Positions 1 through 8,870 are shown, numbered from the stretch's first letter. The stretch: DNA of 22,433 bases from an uncultured Atopobium sp. (GCA_900555335.1 USKU01000012.1:1-22433), one strand, 5' to 3'. Numbers and translations: made by a program. Notes: a model not told the origin generated them from the sequence alone.

Positions 1-1420
1 CCGGACGGGCATATGTGCGCTCATCACCCATAACACCAACGGACTTAATGTCGGGTAGCACGGCAAAATACTGCCAAACACTGTGCTCGGAGTTACGATC
101 GCCTGTCTCGTCAAAAAGTTGAGCGTTGTAAGCGTCAATCTCTTCACGGACAATAGCGTCTGCATTGCGGAGAATCTCCAGCTTTTCTGGGGTAACGTCG
201 CCAATGATGCGGATAGCAAGGCCAGGACCTGGGAAAGGCTGTCTGTAGACAAGGTTTTCTGGCAGACCAAGAGAGACGCCCAGCGCGCGGACCTCGTCCT
301 TAAAGAAGTGATCCAGAGGCTCAATCAGGTCAAAGTGAACGCCCTCTGGGAATGGAATCAGGTTGTGGTGGCTCTTGATAGTTGCAGCTTTGCCGCCCGT
401 CTTACGAGCACCGGACTCAATAATGTCAGGATAAATGGTGCCCTGTGCCAGGAACTGAACGCCGTCCAGCTTCTGAGCCTCGTCAAAGAAGACCTTCCAG
501 AACTCGGTGCCAATCAGGCGACGCTTCATCTCTGGCTCAGTAACACCAGCTAGAAGCTCTGCGTAGCGCTCCTCTGCGTGAACGTGAATCAGAGGCACGT
601 TGAACTGCTTGCGGAAGACCTGCTCAACCATCTCCGGCTCGCCCTTACGGAGCATGCCGTGGTTAACAAACACGCAGGTCAGCTGATCGCCGATAGCACG
701 GTGAACAAGAGCTGCGACAACAGAAGAGTCAACGCCGCCGGAAAGCGCCAAAATAACGCGACCGTTACCAACCTTCTGACGAATCTCCTCCACCTTCTGC
801 TCAATGATGTTGTCCATGGTCCACGTCTTCTCAAAACCACAGATATTGAACAGGAAGTTAGAAAGCATCTGGGAACCGCACTCGGTGTGGTTAACCTCTG
901 GGTGGAACTGTGTAGAATACAGGTTCTTAGCAGCGTTTTCCATAGCTGCAATAGGGCAAACGTCGGTAGAAGCGGTAACGGTAAAGCCCTCTGGGACCTC
1001 AGAGACAGCGTCGCGATGGCTCATCCAAACGGTCTGCTGCTCAGCGGTGCCGTCAAAAATGCGGCTCTCCCCCGCACGGGTCAGATGAGCTGGGCCATAT
1101 TCGCCCTTCTCGGTATGTCCAACGGTGCCGCCCAGGGTGACCGCCATAATCTGCTGTCCATAGCAGAAACCAAAGACAGGAAGGCCAAGCTCCAGAATCT
1201 CTGGGTCAATCTTTGGCGCGTCCTCCGCGTAAACGGAAGCAGGGCCGCCGGACAAAATAAGCGCAGATGGATTGAGCTCACGAAGCTCATCTGCGGAAAT
1301 ATCACAAGGAACAATCTCGGAGTAGACGTTAAGATCGCGCACGCGACGTGCAATTAACTGGCCGTACTGGGCACCAAAGTCGAGAACTGCAACAAACTGC
1401 TTGGGCCTGGACTCGCTCAT
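1..1420 (-). CDS. guaA: GMP synthase (glutamine-hydrolysing), 3' end cut by the window
   Basis: GuaA converts XMP, ATP and glutamine to GMP, the last step of de novo guanine nucleotide synthesis in the cytosol. The frame is open from ATG at 1420 to the window edge, giving about 473 residues; the family is usually about 510-525, so roughly the last 40-50 residues are outside. The N-terminal class I glutamine amidotransferase domain has the nucleophile Cys86 in GFCYGQQ and the partners His173 and Glu175 in the FHPE motif. The ATP pyrophosphatase domain has the P-loop SGGVDSS at 227-233. The C-terminal dimerisation domain is recognisable by PFPGPGLAIRIIGDVT. The gene starts opposite a surface-protein gene across a 379-bp divergent spacer. 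Family assignment is very secure. The usual GICYGMQ motif reads GFCYGQQ here, a mild variation. Confidence 0.97.
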   Translation of the reverse strand, partial: MSESRPKQFVAVLDFGAQYGQLIARRVRDLNVYSEIVPCDISADELRELNPSALILSGGPASVYAEDAPKIDPEILELGLPVFGFCYGQQIMAVTLGGTVGHTEKGEYGPAHLTRAGESRIFDGTAEQQTVWMSHRDAVSEVPEGFTVTASTDVCPIAAMENAAKNLYSTQFHPEVNHTECGSQMLSNFLFNICGFEKTWTMDNIIEQKVEEIRQKVGNGRVILALSGGVDSSVVAALVHRAIGDQLTCVFVNHGMLRKGEPEMVEQVFRKQFNVPLIHVHAEERYAELLAGVTEPEMKRRLIGTEFWKVFFDEAQKLDGVQFLAQGTIYPDIIESGARKTGGKAATIKSHHNLIPFPEGVHFDLIEPLDHFFKDEVRALGVSLGLPENLVYRQPFPGPGLAIRIIGDVTPEKLEILRNADAIVREEIDAYNAQLFDETGDRNSEHSVWQYFAVLPDIKSVGVMGDERTYARP

Positions 1421-1799
1421 GCATGACTCCGCTTCTCCGGTTTCCCGGTCACTCTTAGATTCTGCGCCAACACAATACCGCACGTATGGACACATATCTC
1501 TACCACGAATTTATTGCTATTAATAATACCTTCAACCAGCCGATAACACCACGAGAGATTGCTCGTGCCAAAAAGTCTTCTTATTCTGCGCAAACAAAAG
1601 ACGGCAAAGTTCTATAATATGACGAGAAATGCTACTAATTTCTAACAATTATAAAACACAGAATGTGGCGAGAAGAGCAGGTCAAAGACACTATAACTTG
1701 AAATGTAATTGTTTTGTGACGACCAAAACTGGTAACAGTTTTTAAGTACGTATCTGCAATAATTTTCTCACGTTTGAAATACGAATTGGAGTTTGGTTT
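1421..1799. other. divergent intergenic region between guaA and the first surface-protein gene
   Basis: This 379-bp spacer holds no convincing gene. It becomes strongly AT-rich from about 1500 onward, as expected for promoters in both directions. A TATAAT hexamer lies at 1613-1618 on the plus strand, but I see no good partner -35 box. A perfect inverted repeat lies at 1725-1742 and is listed separately. The plus-strand gene has GGAG at 1788-1791, 8 nt before its ATG. Confidence 0.6.
1725..1742. promoter_or_regulatory. 7-bp-arm inverted repeat upstream of the first surface-protein gene
   Basis: AAAACTG and CAGTTTT are perfect reverse complements separated by GTAA, and lie 57 bp before the surface-protein ATG. 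The symmetry and AT-rich flanks fit a dimeric regulator operator. A weak hairpin is the alternative. No regulator is encoded in the window, so function is inferred only. Confidence 0.4.
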
Positions 1800-3503
1800 A
1801 TGAAAAAAGTACTGGTCAGACTAGGTGTATTTCTTGTGCCATTTATGATTGTTGTTACTTTTGTGACAACATTCGCTTCTGCTGCAACTGTTTCACCGGT
1901 TCAAATTACCAGCATGTCTGTGGCTGATGATACCTATACACCAGTCAGTGAGATTACCACTGATAATCTGTACCATATTACAATCAACTGGGAATCTACC
2001 GCTTCTACCGTGGCAGAAGGTGACTATTTTGATATTACCTTGCCCGATAAAGTCCAGTTCACAGCCACACAAAACACAACTCCAATTGAAGTTAAAGATC
2101 CTAACGGCGCAACCGTAGCTTGGGCTTACCCAACTCCAGCAGCTGGCAGCATTTTTGGCGGCACCCTGCATGTTGTTTATACAGACTATGCAAACACGCA
2201 CACTCAGATTAAGGGTACTTTCTCGCTGTCCGCTCTCTACGACCGTGATGCCATCAACGCAGGTGATAACACCCACATTGACTTTGGCGTTAACGGCACC
2301 GCTGTTCCTCTCAACATGATTATTCGTCCAAAGAACACCATTGGCCAGGAGTGGCTCAACAAGTGGGGCGGCCCTGTTACCGGTACTGAGTCCGAGGTAC
2401 TTTGGTACGTTCGTCTTAACTACTCCGCTTCTAACATGACTGGCGTTGAGTTCTCTGACTCCCTCTCTGATAGAAACGGTGGCGACCTGCCAGCATCGGT
2501 AACCTACATTGCTAACTCTTTTCACCTCTATCGTGCAGACTTTGATGGAACGGGTAACTTCAGCAACCTTCAGGAGGTCACCATTCCTAATGGTGCACTT
2601 TCTATTGCAGCTGACGGCCACTCCTACCACCTTAACCTGAGCGGCGTTGACTTCTCCCAGGGTCAGCGTTACCTCCTGCAGTACCGCACCACCTTTATCC
2701 CAGGTATGGCTCTGCATAACTATGGTGTGCTTACCAACACTGGCGGTGCTCCAAGAAGCGAGATTGGCTTTACCTACTACTCTCCGAGCAACTCCGGCGC
2801 CGCAATCGGCAATCTTGTCGGCCGCATCCGCATCATCAAGGTTGACGCTGACAACGCAACTACCCAGCTTCCAGGCGCAACTTTTAAGGTAACAAGCGTT
2901 GCTAACCCAGCTGATTCTTGGACTCTTACTACAGGCGCCGACGGAACTGCAACCTCCGAGAGGCTCACTACCGGCTCCTACACCATCGAAGAGATCACCG
3001 CTCCAGATGGTTATGTGCGTGACGCTACTGTCTACACCGTAAACGTTGACAATCAGTCCGGCACTATCAAGATTATTGAGAACAAGAAGAACGCTCACGC
3101 AGACATCCCTGTACAGAAAGTCTGGAATGGTGCAGAAGGCGGATCAGTAACCGTTCACCTGCTTGCAAACGGCGTTGACACTGGCAAGACCCTTACCTTG
3201 AGTTCTGACAACAACTGGCAGGATTCCTTCACAGGCCTCGAGGCTTATGCAGCTGACGGCTCTGAGATTACCTACACCATCTCTGAGGACGAGGTAGCTG
3301 GCTACACTAGCCAGATTACCGGTGACGCAGATCAAGGCTTTGTAGTCACCAACACCCAGGTTCCTCCAACTCCAGAGAAGCCTGCTAAGACTCGCAAGAA
3401 GTCCAACCTCCCCTACACAGGAGATGCTTCTTCTGTTGCAGGCGTCCTCTTTGGATCTTTGGCAGCACTGGGCAGCGCAGTTGCACTTAAGCGTCGCAAG
3501 TAA
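1800..3503 (+). CDS. LPXTG-anchored MSCRAMM-like surface adhesin with SpaA and Cna-B domains (567 aa)
   Basis: A secreted, sortase-anchored surface protein, probably an adhesin. Residues 1-28 form a signal peptide ending ASA. Residues about 30-335 resemble the paired Ig-like adhesive domains of MSCRAMMs, including GDYFDITLP at 74-82 and VVYTDY at 125-130, which resembles the TDY latch-acceptor motif of that family. A SpaA-type domain (about 342-430) has Lys347, the E-box YTIEEITAPDGY (Glu398) and Asn428, the expected Lys-Asn isopeptide set. A Cna-B domain (about 436-519) has Lys440, Glu496 and Asn518. LPYTG at 537-541, a hydrophobic segment and a basic tail KRRK complete the sorting signal. 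The start is supported by GGAG 8 nt upstream. The ligand is unknown. The next gene is a paralogue; no sortase gene is present in the window. Confidence 0.9.
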   Translation: MKKVLVRLGVFLVPFMIVVTFVTTFASAATVSPVQITSMSVADDTYTPVSEITTDNLYHITINWESTASTVAEGDYFDITLPDKVQFTATQNTTPIEVKDPNGATVAWAYPTPAAGSIFGGTLHVVYTDYANTHTQIKGTFSLSALYDRDAINAGDNTHIDFGVNGTAVPLNMIIRPKNTIGQEWLNKWGGPVTGTESEVLWYVRLNYSASNMTGVEFSDSLSDRNGGDLPASVTYIANSFHLYRADFDGTGNFSNLQEVTIPNGALSIAADGHSYHLNLSGVDFSQGQRYLLQYRTTFIPGMALHNYGVLTNTGGAPRSEIGFTYYSPSNSGAAIGNLVGRIRIIKVDADNATTQLPGATFKVTSVANPADSWTLTTGADGTATSERLTTGSYTIEEITAPDGYVRDATVYTVNVDNQSGTIKIIENKKNAHADIPVQKVWNGAEGGSVTVHLLANGVDTGKTLTLSSDNNWQDSFTGLEAYAADGSEITYTISEDEVAGYTSQITGDADQGFVVTNTQVPPTPEKPAKTRKKSNLPYTGDASSVAGVLFGSLAALGSAVALKRRK

Positions 3504-3554
3504 GCCTGACGCGCAATCGTAGCAGCACAGACGCGCAGCTCCACACAACGTTAC

Positions 3555-3592
3555 AAGAACGTCTTGTCCTCGTGACAAGGCGTTCTTTTTTT
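3555..3592 (+). terminator. rho-independent terminator of the first surface-protein gene
   Basis: Arms at 3555-3568 and 3574-3587 pair along 14 positions with one G-T wobble. The loop is CTCGT and the 3' arm runs into a T tract to 3592. It begins 51 nt after the stop codon. Confidence 0.9.
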
Positions 3593-3607
3593 GGCGAGAA
3601 ACCCGTC
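3593..3607 (+). repeat. copy of the dispersed GGCGAGAAACCCGTC motif
   Basis: The 15-mer GGCGAGAAACCCGTC follows the T tract of the preceding terminator directly. It is the exact reverse complement of the core of the four-copy array at 10565-10650. Its role is unknown. Confidence 0.75.
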
Positions 3608-3966
3608 TCTTTTGCAAGGCTCCACAGAACTTCTCACCTCCTTAATTGCATACAGAAAAATGACCTATTCGGAATCACGTATAAAAAGAGACTAATGTCC
3701 AGCATTTAGATTTATTAGGAGTAATATTTATCCATTTTTATTACGCTAAGCTGCACATAGTGTGGAATGTTCGTTGTGAACAATTGTGAAGAACCTGTGA
3801 ATTTAGCTGTACTTTATTTAAAAGGTATCAGAAAAAGAACCGATAAATTCCTTGTACCTGCATAAATATTTAAACTTTAAAAAAGCGATATAAATATATA
3901 CAGAATCTCAAATAAATTCTCTTTGTAATAGGTGAAAATAGACGCATCTATTGCAAAGGAGTCCTG
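3608..3966 (+). other. AT-rich upstream region of the second surface-protein gene
   Basis: No gene is visible here. The stretch is strongly AT-rich and probably carries the promoter of the second surface-protein gene. Several TATAAA-like words occur, so I do not choose a single -10 box. Helically spaced TGTGAA repeats at 3775-3801 are listed separately. The ribosome binding site AAAGGAG is at 3955-3961, 5 nt before the ATG. Confidence 0.5.
3775..3801 (+). promoter_or_regulatory. three TGTGAA direct repeats spaced by one helical turn
   Basis: TGTGAA occurs at 3775-3780, 3785-3790 and 3796-3801, with start-to-start distances of 10 and 11 bp. Direct repeats on one DNA face are typical of response-regulator binding sites. 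They lie about 165-190 bp before the surface-protein start. That they are an operator is inference. Confidence 0.35.
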
Positions 3967-5793
3967 ATGAACAAACGACTGTTTAAGCTGTTAAGTTTTG
4001 TCTTCATGCTGGTCCTAGCGCTTCCGCTTGCTGCAAAATCAGCTTTTGCTGAGACTGCAAGCACTGAAGCTGCTACAGGCACCCCTAAAGCGGTTGTCGC
4101 AACCATTACAGACTTTAGAGTTGAAGATCGTTTTGGCAATCCAACTACCGTTGTTAACAAGGCAAATGTGTATGCCATTGCTATGACGTGGGACGCCTCT
4201 GCAAACACTAACGTAGAACCGGGAGATTACTTTGACGTCACCCTCCCTAACGAGATGAGGTTTACCGCAGCTCATCCTGCGTCTACTTTTAACATCACCG
4301 ATGCAGCAACCGGCGAGGTCATGGCAGTAGCTCACGTCACCCCTGGTACCGATGGTTTTGGTGGAAACATGCGTGTTGTCTTTACCGACTACGTTAACAA
4401 CCACACTGACCTGCGCGGTACCGCTCGACTTGGCTTTACCATTAGCAATAACAGAATTCAGTCCGGTAATAATAAGACAGTTAACTTCACTGTTTCAGGT
4501 CGCATTGTTCCTGTAACTTTTGATCTTACAGAGCCAGGTACTATTGGCACTGAGTATCTTTCTAAGTGGGGCAAGATTATCGAGGGCAATGCCAACGAAA
4601 TTCAGTGGACCGGTCGTATCAACTACTCTCGTGGTAACTTCCACAACGTCCGTCTACACGACCAGCTCCTTGACTGGGGCGGCGGAGATCTTCCTGCAGA
4701 GATTAGGTATGTTCCAGGAACCTTTGAGCTCTGGAGCGCTCGCTTTGACGAGTACGGCTCAACCATCCCAGGAACCGCTACGCGCATCCCTATTACCCCA
4801 GGTATGCTCACCATTTCTCCTGATGGACAGTCGTTTGATCTTGACCTTTCTGGCATAGACCTTAGCAACGGTCAGAGCTTTAAGTTCACGTATCGCACCA
4901 CGTACGTTCCAGGTGTTGCTCTGCGTAACCTCATCAAGATGTACTCCGATAACCCTGAGTATAGCTCCGATTGGGTATATCGCAACGCAACTTCCGGCGG
5001 AGAAGGAACCTCTACCTTGGTAGCTCGTATTCGCATTATTAAAGTTGATAAAGACGATCACAGCATCAAGCTTGCGGGCGCTGTCTTTAAAGTAACCAGC
5101 ACCACTGATCCAACCAAGACTTGGACCATTACCACAGGCGAGGACGGTACTGCTACTACCGAGAAACTCCCTGCAGGCACCTACACTGTTCAGGAGATTA
5201 CCGCTCCTAACGGTTACGAACTTACTACTGACACTTATAACTTAACCGTCTCTGCAACAAGCGGTGTTATCAAGACTATTGAGAACAAAAAGACCCCAAC
5301 TGTTGATATCAAGGTCAAGAAGACCTGGGTTGGCGCCGTTGGCGGCCCTGTTACCGTCAGGCTTTATAAAGACGGCGTTGCAAGCACTGAAACCGTAACC
5401 CTTGATGAGACAAACGGTTGGACTGCTACATTTACTGGGCTTCTCAAAAACGATGCCACTGATGGCCATGAGATTGCCTACACGGTAGCTGAGGAAAACG
5501 TCCCCGAAGGATATACCAGCGAGGTTACAGGAAATGTAACTGATGGATTCACGGTTACCAACACTGAGATTCCACCAAACACTCCTCCTACTACCCCACC
5601 AAATACACCACCAAACACTCCTCCAAACACCCCACCAGCAACTCCTCCATCAGAGACTCCAAAGAAGCCAAAGAAGAAGCAGCCAAAGCTTCCAGAGACT
5701 GGCGACTTCTCCGAGATTGCTCTTGTTGCAGTAGCTACCGTGGGCAGCGTTATTACGACGCTTGGCTATGCTCTGAAGGATCGTCGTAAGTAG
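3967..5793 (+). CDS. LPXTG-anchored MSCRAMM-like surface adhesin with proline-rich stalk (608 aa), paralogue of the preceding gene
   Basis: Domain order matches the upstream gene. There is a signal peptide to about residue 29 (AFA), then an MSCRAMM-like adhesive region (about 40-345) with GDYFDVTLP and VVFTDYV at 137-143. The SpaA domain (about 354-442) has Lys359, E-box Glu410 in YTVQEITAPNGY, and Asn440. The Cna-B domain (about 447-533) has Lys452, Glu509 and Asn532. Unlike its neighbour it has a wall-spanning NTPP-repeat stalk at 536-562, then a lysine-rich stretch. LPETG at 575-579, a membrane segment and the tail KDRRK end it. The start has AAAGGAG 5 nt upstream. Shared motifs throughout indicate a tandem duplication followed by divergence. 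Binding partner unknown; pilin-like polymerisation is less likely because I see no clear pilin motif. Confidence 0.9.
   Translation: MNKRLFKLLSFVFMLVLALPLAAKSAFAETASTEAATGTPKAVVATITDFRVEDRFGNPTTVVNKANVYAIAMTWDASANTNVEPGDYFDVTLPNEMRFTAAHPASTFNITDAATGEVMAVAHVTPGTDGFGGNMRVVFTDYVNNHTDLRGTARLGFTISNNRIQSGNNKTVNFTVSGRIVPVTFDLTEPGTIGTEYLSKWGKIIEGNANEIQWTGRINYSRGNFHNVRLHDQLLDWGGGDLPAEIRYVPGTFELWSARFDEYGSTIPGTATRIPITPGMLTISPDGQSFDLDLSGIDLSNGQSFKFTYRTTYVPGVALRNLIKMYSDNPEYSSDWVYRNATSGGEGTSTLVARIRIIKVDKDDHSIKLAGAVFKVTSTTDPTKTWTITTGEDGTATTEKLPAGTYTVQEITAPNGYELTTDTYNLTVSATSGVIKTIENKKTPTVDIKVKKTWVGAVGGPVTVRLYKDGVASTETVTLDETNGWTATFTGLLKNDATDGHEIAYTVAEENVPEGYTSEVTGNVTDGFTVTNTEIPPNTPPTTPPNTPPNTPPNTPPATPPSETPKKPKKKQPKLPETGDFSEIALVAVATVGSVITTLGYALKDRRK
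5572..5652 (+). repeat. coding repeat for the proline/threonine stalk
   Basis: About six degenerate 12-bp units encode NTPP, TTPP or ATPP in series (residues 536-562), placed between the Cna-B domain and the sorting signal. Such stalks span the peptidoglycan. Units differ at third codon positions, so slippage is possible but the array is not perfectly uniform. Confidence 0.8.
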
Positions 5794-5822
5794 TACAAGC
5801 TGAACGAACTTCTCGCGTAATG

Positions 5823-5857
5823 AATCCCCGCTTCACATGCTGAAGCGGGGATTTTTT
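5823..5857 (+). terminator. rho-independent terminator of the second surface-protein gene
   Basis: A perfect 13-bp stem (5823-5835 with 5841-5853) has loop CATGC and six T residues at the 3' side. It lies 29 nt after the stop codon and separates the adhesin from the LytR-CpsA-Psr gene. Confidence 0.93.
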
Positions 5858-5961
5858 GTGGCAGGTTTGTTTCCTTGCAGCACAAAGACGCAAAATTGCG
5901 TATAGTAGATGATTGACAAAACGCATTGGGCAAAACGCAGATTAAACACAAAGGAGCCCCA

Positions 5962-7653
5962 ATGGCCAGAAGGTCACATTCATCTCAGAATCACGGTCAC
6001 AACAGCCGTGATAGGTACGAAGATATCCCTGAGTACGATACAGAGGACTTCGCACAGGACGATTATGACGCATACAATCAGGGCGCATATCAGCCTCGTA
6101 CGCTCGGAAGTGTCAGAAGCGCTGGTGCTAGCTCTGCTCGCAATAATCACGCAGAATCCCACGGCTCCAGGTTTACTCGCGAGCCTTTGATTGGCCAGAC
6201 CAACGTCGGCGATGAGTGGCCCGAAGAAGCCCCAGCTCAGCAGCAAAAACACACCCACTTTGCTGCGCATCGTGCTGGCGCTGTCAGCCATGCGCCTTCG
6301 CGCGCCGAAGGTGTTGGTGCGTATTCCAAGAAGCGCCAAGGGTCTTCTCGTGGTCGTGGTCTTAAGATCTTTGCGGGTATTCTGGGAACGTTACTGCTGG
6401 TAGCAGGCGTAGTATTTGCCTGGTGGATGCTGGATACCAACTCAAAGCTCCGTCAAGGACTAGACGCAAACCTGCAGGCTACACTGGTACAGGTTGCTCC
6501 GTCTGACCCATTCTACATGCTGCTTCTTGGTGTCGATAAGGACGAGGGGCGTGCAGAAAACTGGGGCGATTCCGACGCAAACTTCCGCGCCGACACTATC
6601 ATTTTGGCTCGTGTTGACCCTAAGAACAAGAAAATTACCCTGATTTCCATCCCCCGAGACACTATGGTTGACCTGGGAGAACATGGTAAGCAAAAGATTA
6701 ACTCCGCATACAGCTATGGCGGCGCGTCTGCAATGGTTGAGGCCGTTTCCAAGCTGGCAAACGTTAACATCTCTCACTACGCAGAAGTAGACTTTGAGTC
6801 GTTCACTAAAATTGTGGACTCCATCGGCGGCATTACGGTTAACCTTCCCGTTGCTGTTTCTGACATGCAGTACTCAGGCATCGATCTTCCTGCCGGCGAG
6901 CAGCAGCTCAACGGCCAGCAAGCGCTCGGCCTTTCTCGTAGTCGTCACGCATACGACAACTACGGCGCAGGCGACTTCTACCGCGCGGCTAACCAGCGCA
7001 TGATTTTGACGGCCATTGCCAAGAAAGTCCTGCAGCTGGACCCCGTTTCTATGTCCGGTGCCGTGTCCACCATGGCCGAGAGCGTGACTACTGACTTCAA
7101 CGTCACCGATATTGTGGGTCTGGCCATGTCATTCAGAGGCATGGATACATCCAAGGATATGTATTCCGCGCGTACGCCGACGACGTCCGAGCTCATTGAT
7201 GACGTGTGGTATGAGATTGTCGATAAAAGCGCATGGAAGACCATGATGGATCGCGTAAATCGCGCGCTCCCTCCTCTGGAGGATGCAAGTACTGACGAAA
7301 CCACAGGTGTTGTGGGTACCGTTGGAGGAGACCCTTCAGCTATCGACAGCATCAAGCCTGACTACACTGGCGAAGTTACCGTGCTTAACGGCACCGACGT
7401 TCAAGGGCTTGCAGCTCAAAAGGCTGGCATCCTAAAGACAAAGGGCTACACCGCTTACGCCGACAGCTCTCTGGAGCATCCAACCGACTCGAGTATTGTC
7501 TACGACGGCACGCGCGCAGGCCTGGCAAAGGCTGTTGGCGTTGCAAAAGCACTGGATATCCCTACCGCTAACATCAAAGCAAACGATGGCACCTACCCCA
7601 CCAACACGGACATTACCGTAGTCCTGGGCACCGACCAAGCTCCAAAGCGCTAA
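5962..7653 (+). CDS. LytR-CpsA-Psr (LCP) family glycopolymer transferase with LytR_C domain
   Basis: LCP proteins move lipid-linked glycopolymers to peptidoglycan, and in some actinobacteria to surface proteins, on the outer face of the membrane. I chose ATG 5962 because AAAGGAG lies 5 nt upstream; an in-frame TTG at 5926 lacks such a site. The protein has 563 residues. A polar, probably disordered cytoplasmic tail (1-134) is followed by one membrane helix (about 135-157). The LCP domain (about 184-357) has Asp211 in RADT, Arg232-Asp233 in SIPRDT, and Arg326, Arg328, Arg341 in SRSRHAY...DFYRAANQ, matching the polyprenyl-phosphate-binding set. A LytR_C domain starts near 470 with VTVLNG. A TATAGT box at 5901-5906 may be its -10 element. 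The gene directly follows two sortase substrates, so glycan attachment to them is a possible but unproven role. Confidence 0.92.
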   Translation: MARRSHSSQNHGHNSRDRYEDIPEYDTEDFAQDDYDAYNQGAYQPRTLGSVRSAGASSARNNHAESHGSRFTREPLIGQTNVGDEWPEEAPAQQQKHTHFAAHRAGAVSHAPSRAEGVGAYSKKRQGSSRGRGLKIFAGILGTLLLVAGVVFAWWMLDTNSKLRQGLDANLQATLVQVAPSDPFYMLLLGVDKDEGRAENWGDSDANFRADTIILARVDPKNKKITLISIPRDTMVDLGEHGKQKINSAYSYGGASAMVEAVSKLANVNISHYAEVDFESFTKIVDSIGGITVNLPVAVSDMQYSGIDLPAGEQQLNGQQALGLSRSRHAYDNYGAGDFYRAANQRMILTAIAKKVLQLDPVSMSGAVSTMAESVTTDFNVTDIVGLAMSFRGMDTSKDMYSARTPTTSELIDDVWYEIVDKSAWKTMMDRVNRALPPLEDASTDETTGVVGTVGGDPSAIDSIKPDYTGEVTVLNGTDVQGLAAQKAGILKTKGYTAYADSSLEHPTDSSIVYDGTRAGLAKAVGVAKALDIPTANIKANDGTYPTNTDITVVLGTDQAPKR

Positions 7654-7660
7654 CGACTCG

Positions 7661-7690
7661 CGGCCCACGGCGGCCCATCGCGGCCCGTGG
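7661..7690. repeat. three tandem 10-bp CGGCCC units
   Basis: CGGCCCACGG, CGGCCCATCG and CGGCCCGTGG lie head to tail in the short spacer between the LCP stop and the shared terminator. No gene or known motif explains them. Confidence 0.7.
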
Positions 7691-7743
7691 ATCGTAGCAA
7701 CTTGCAACGACCCGCGACCTGCGGCGCTACCCCACCCCACACA

Positions 7744-7779
7744 AAAACGGGCGAGAAGATCGGTCTTCTCGCCCGTTTT
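7744..7779. terminator. bidirectional terminator between the LCP gene and ychF
   Basis: A perfect 16-bp stem (7744-7759 with 7764-7779) with loop TCGG starts in AAAA and ends in TTTT, so it gives a U tract on both strands. It lies between convergent genes and should serve both. Confidence 0.93.
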
Positions 7780-7805
7780 ACGTTTACTGTCAGCAGTTTT
7801 GTGAC

Positions 7806-8870
7806 TTAGACGTTGAAGCGGAAGTGCATGACGTCGCCGTCCTCGACCACGTACTCCTTGCCCTCGATGCGCAGCTTACCAGCAGTCTTGCATCCGGCCT
7901 CGCCGCCCAGCTCAACGTAATCGTTGTAGCTGGCAACCTCAGCTTTGATGAAACCGCGCTCAAAATCAGAGTGGATCACGCCGGCAGCTTCAGGAGCCTT
8001 TGCGCCAATGCGAACAGTCCACGCCCTGACCTCCATGGGACCTGCGGTGAAGTAACTCTGCAGGCCAAGCAGCTTGTATGCTGCCTGAGCAAGCGTCTCC
8101 AAACCGGAGTGCTCAAGCCCCAGAGACTCCAGGTACTCCGCAGCCTCCTCTGGATCAAGATCAGCCAGCTCAGCCTCAACACCTGCGCAAACAGGGATAG
8201 ACTGGACACCATTGATGACGGGAGCAGGCTCTGTGAGCATGTCCTCATCAACATTTGCAACGTACAGGATTGGCTTCATGGTAAGCAAGAAAAGATCGCG
8301 GGCAGCCAGACGCTCCTCATCGGTCATCTCCATGTCAGCGGCACGATTTCCCTCGTTCAGCCACTCCTGAAGGCGCTTTGCCACGTTGAGCTTGGGCTGG
8401 AGGTCCTTATCGCGCTTGGCCTCTTTCTCCAGCTTAGGCAAGGCGCGCTCAATGGTGCCCAGGTCAGCGAGGATGAGCTCCGTCTGGATGATGTCCACGT
8501 CCTCGTCAGGATTGACGCGACCCTCAACATGGATGACGTCGGGATCTTTGAAGTAACGAACAACCTCACAAATAGCATCGGTGTTACGAATATTTGCCAA
8601 GAACTGGTTTCCCAAGCCCTCGCCTTCGTTTGCGCCCTTGACCAGGCCAGCGATGTCCACAAACTCAACGGTTGCAGGCATGATTCGACCAGGATTGACA
8701 ATCTCGGCTAGCTTCTGGAGCCTTGCGTCGGGTACGTCAACGATGCCCACGTTAGGGTCGATGGTGGCAAACGGATAGTTTGCGGCCAGGCCACCCTTGC
8801 GGGTCAGCGCGGTAAACAGCGTGGATTTACCAACGTTTGGCAGGCCAACGATACCAATTGAAAGCGACAT
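7806..8870 (-). CDS. ychF: redox-regulated ribosome-binding ATPase YchF/OLA1
   Basis: A 354-residue member of the YchF/OLA1 family of Obg-related P-loop NTPases, which bind ribosomes and prefer ATP to GTP. The G1 motif GLPNVGKST is at 9-17. The switch region NYPFATIDPN and the G3-like DIAGLVKGANEGEGLG follow at 72-87. The base-specificity motif is NVDE (206-209) rather than NKxD, which is the hallmark of ATP use in this family. A TGS domain makes up the C-terminus, ending in the usual FRFNV. Length fits the family (about 360). GAGGA upstream of ATG 8870 supports the start. It lies 100 bp downstream of the iron-sulfur protein gene on the same strand, so co-transcription is possible but not shown. 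Confidence 0.97.
   Translation of the reverse strand: MSLSIGIVGLPNVGKSTLFTALTRKGGLAANYPFATIDPNVGIVDVPDARLQKLAEIVNPGRIMPATVEFVDIAGLVKGANEGEGLGNQFLANIRNTDAICEVVRYFKDPDVIHVEGRVNPDEDVDIIQTELILADLGTIERALPKLEKEAKRDKDLQPKLNVAKRLQEWLNEGNRAADMEMTDEERLAARDLFLLTMKPILYVANVDEDMLTEPAPVINGVQSIPVCAGVEAELADLDPEEAAEYLESLGLEHSGLETLAQAAYKLLGLQSYFTAGPMEVRAWTVRIGAKAPEAAGVIHSDFERGFIKAEVASYNDYVELGGEAGCKTAGKLRIEGKEYVVEDGDVMHFRFNV

Noticed and set aside
578..1357. 259-codon plus-strand frame opposite guaA
   Set aside because: Antisense shadow of guaA, whose minus-strand frame carries all catalytic motifs.
1893..3098. 401-codon minus-strand frame opposite the first adhesin
   Set aside because: Shadow of a repetitive surface-protein gene; no recognisable protein features.
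5926..5961. Upstream TTG start for the LCP gene
   Set aside because: ATG 5962 has a strong AAAGGAG at ideal spacing; the TTG does not.
7824..8711. 295-codon plus-strand frame opposite ychF
   Set aside because: Antisense shadow of a highly conserved gene.
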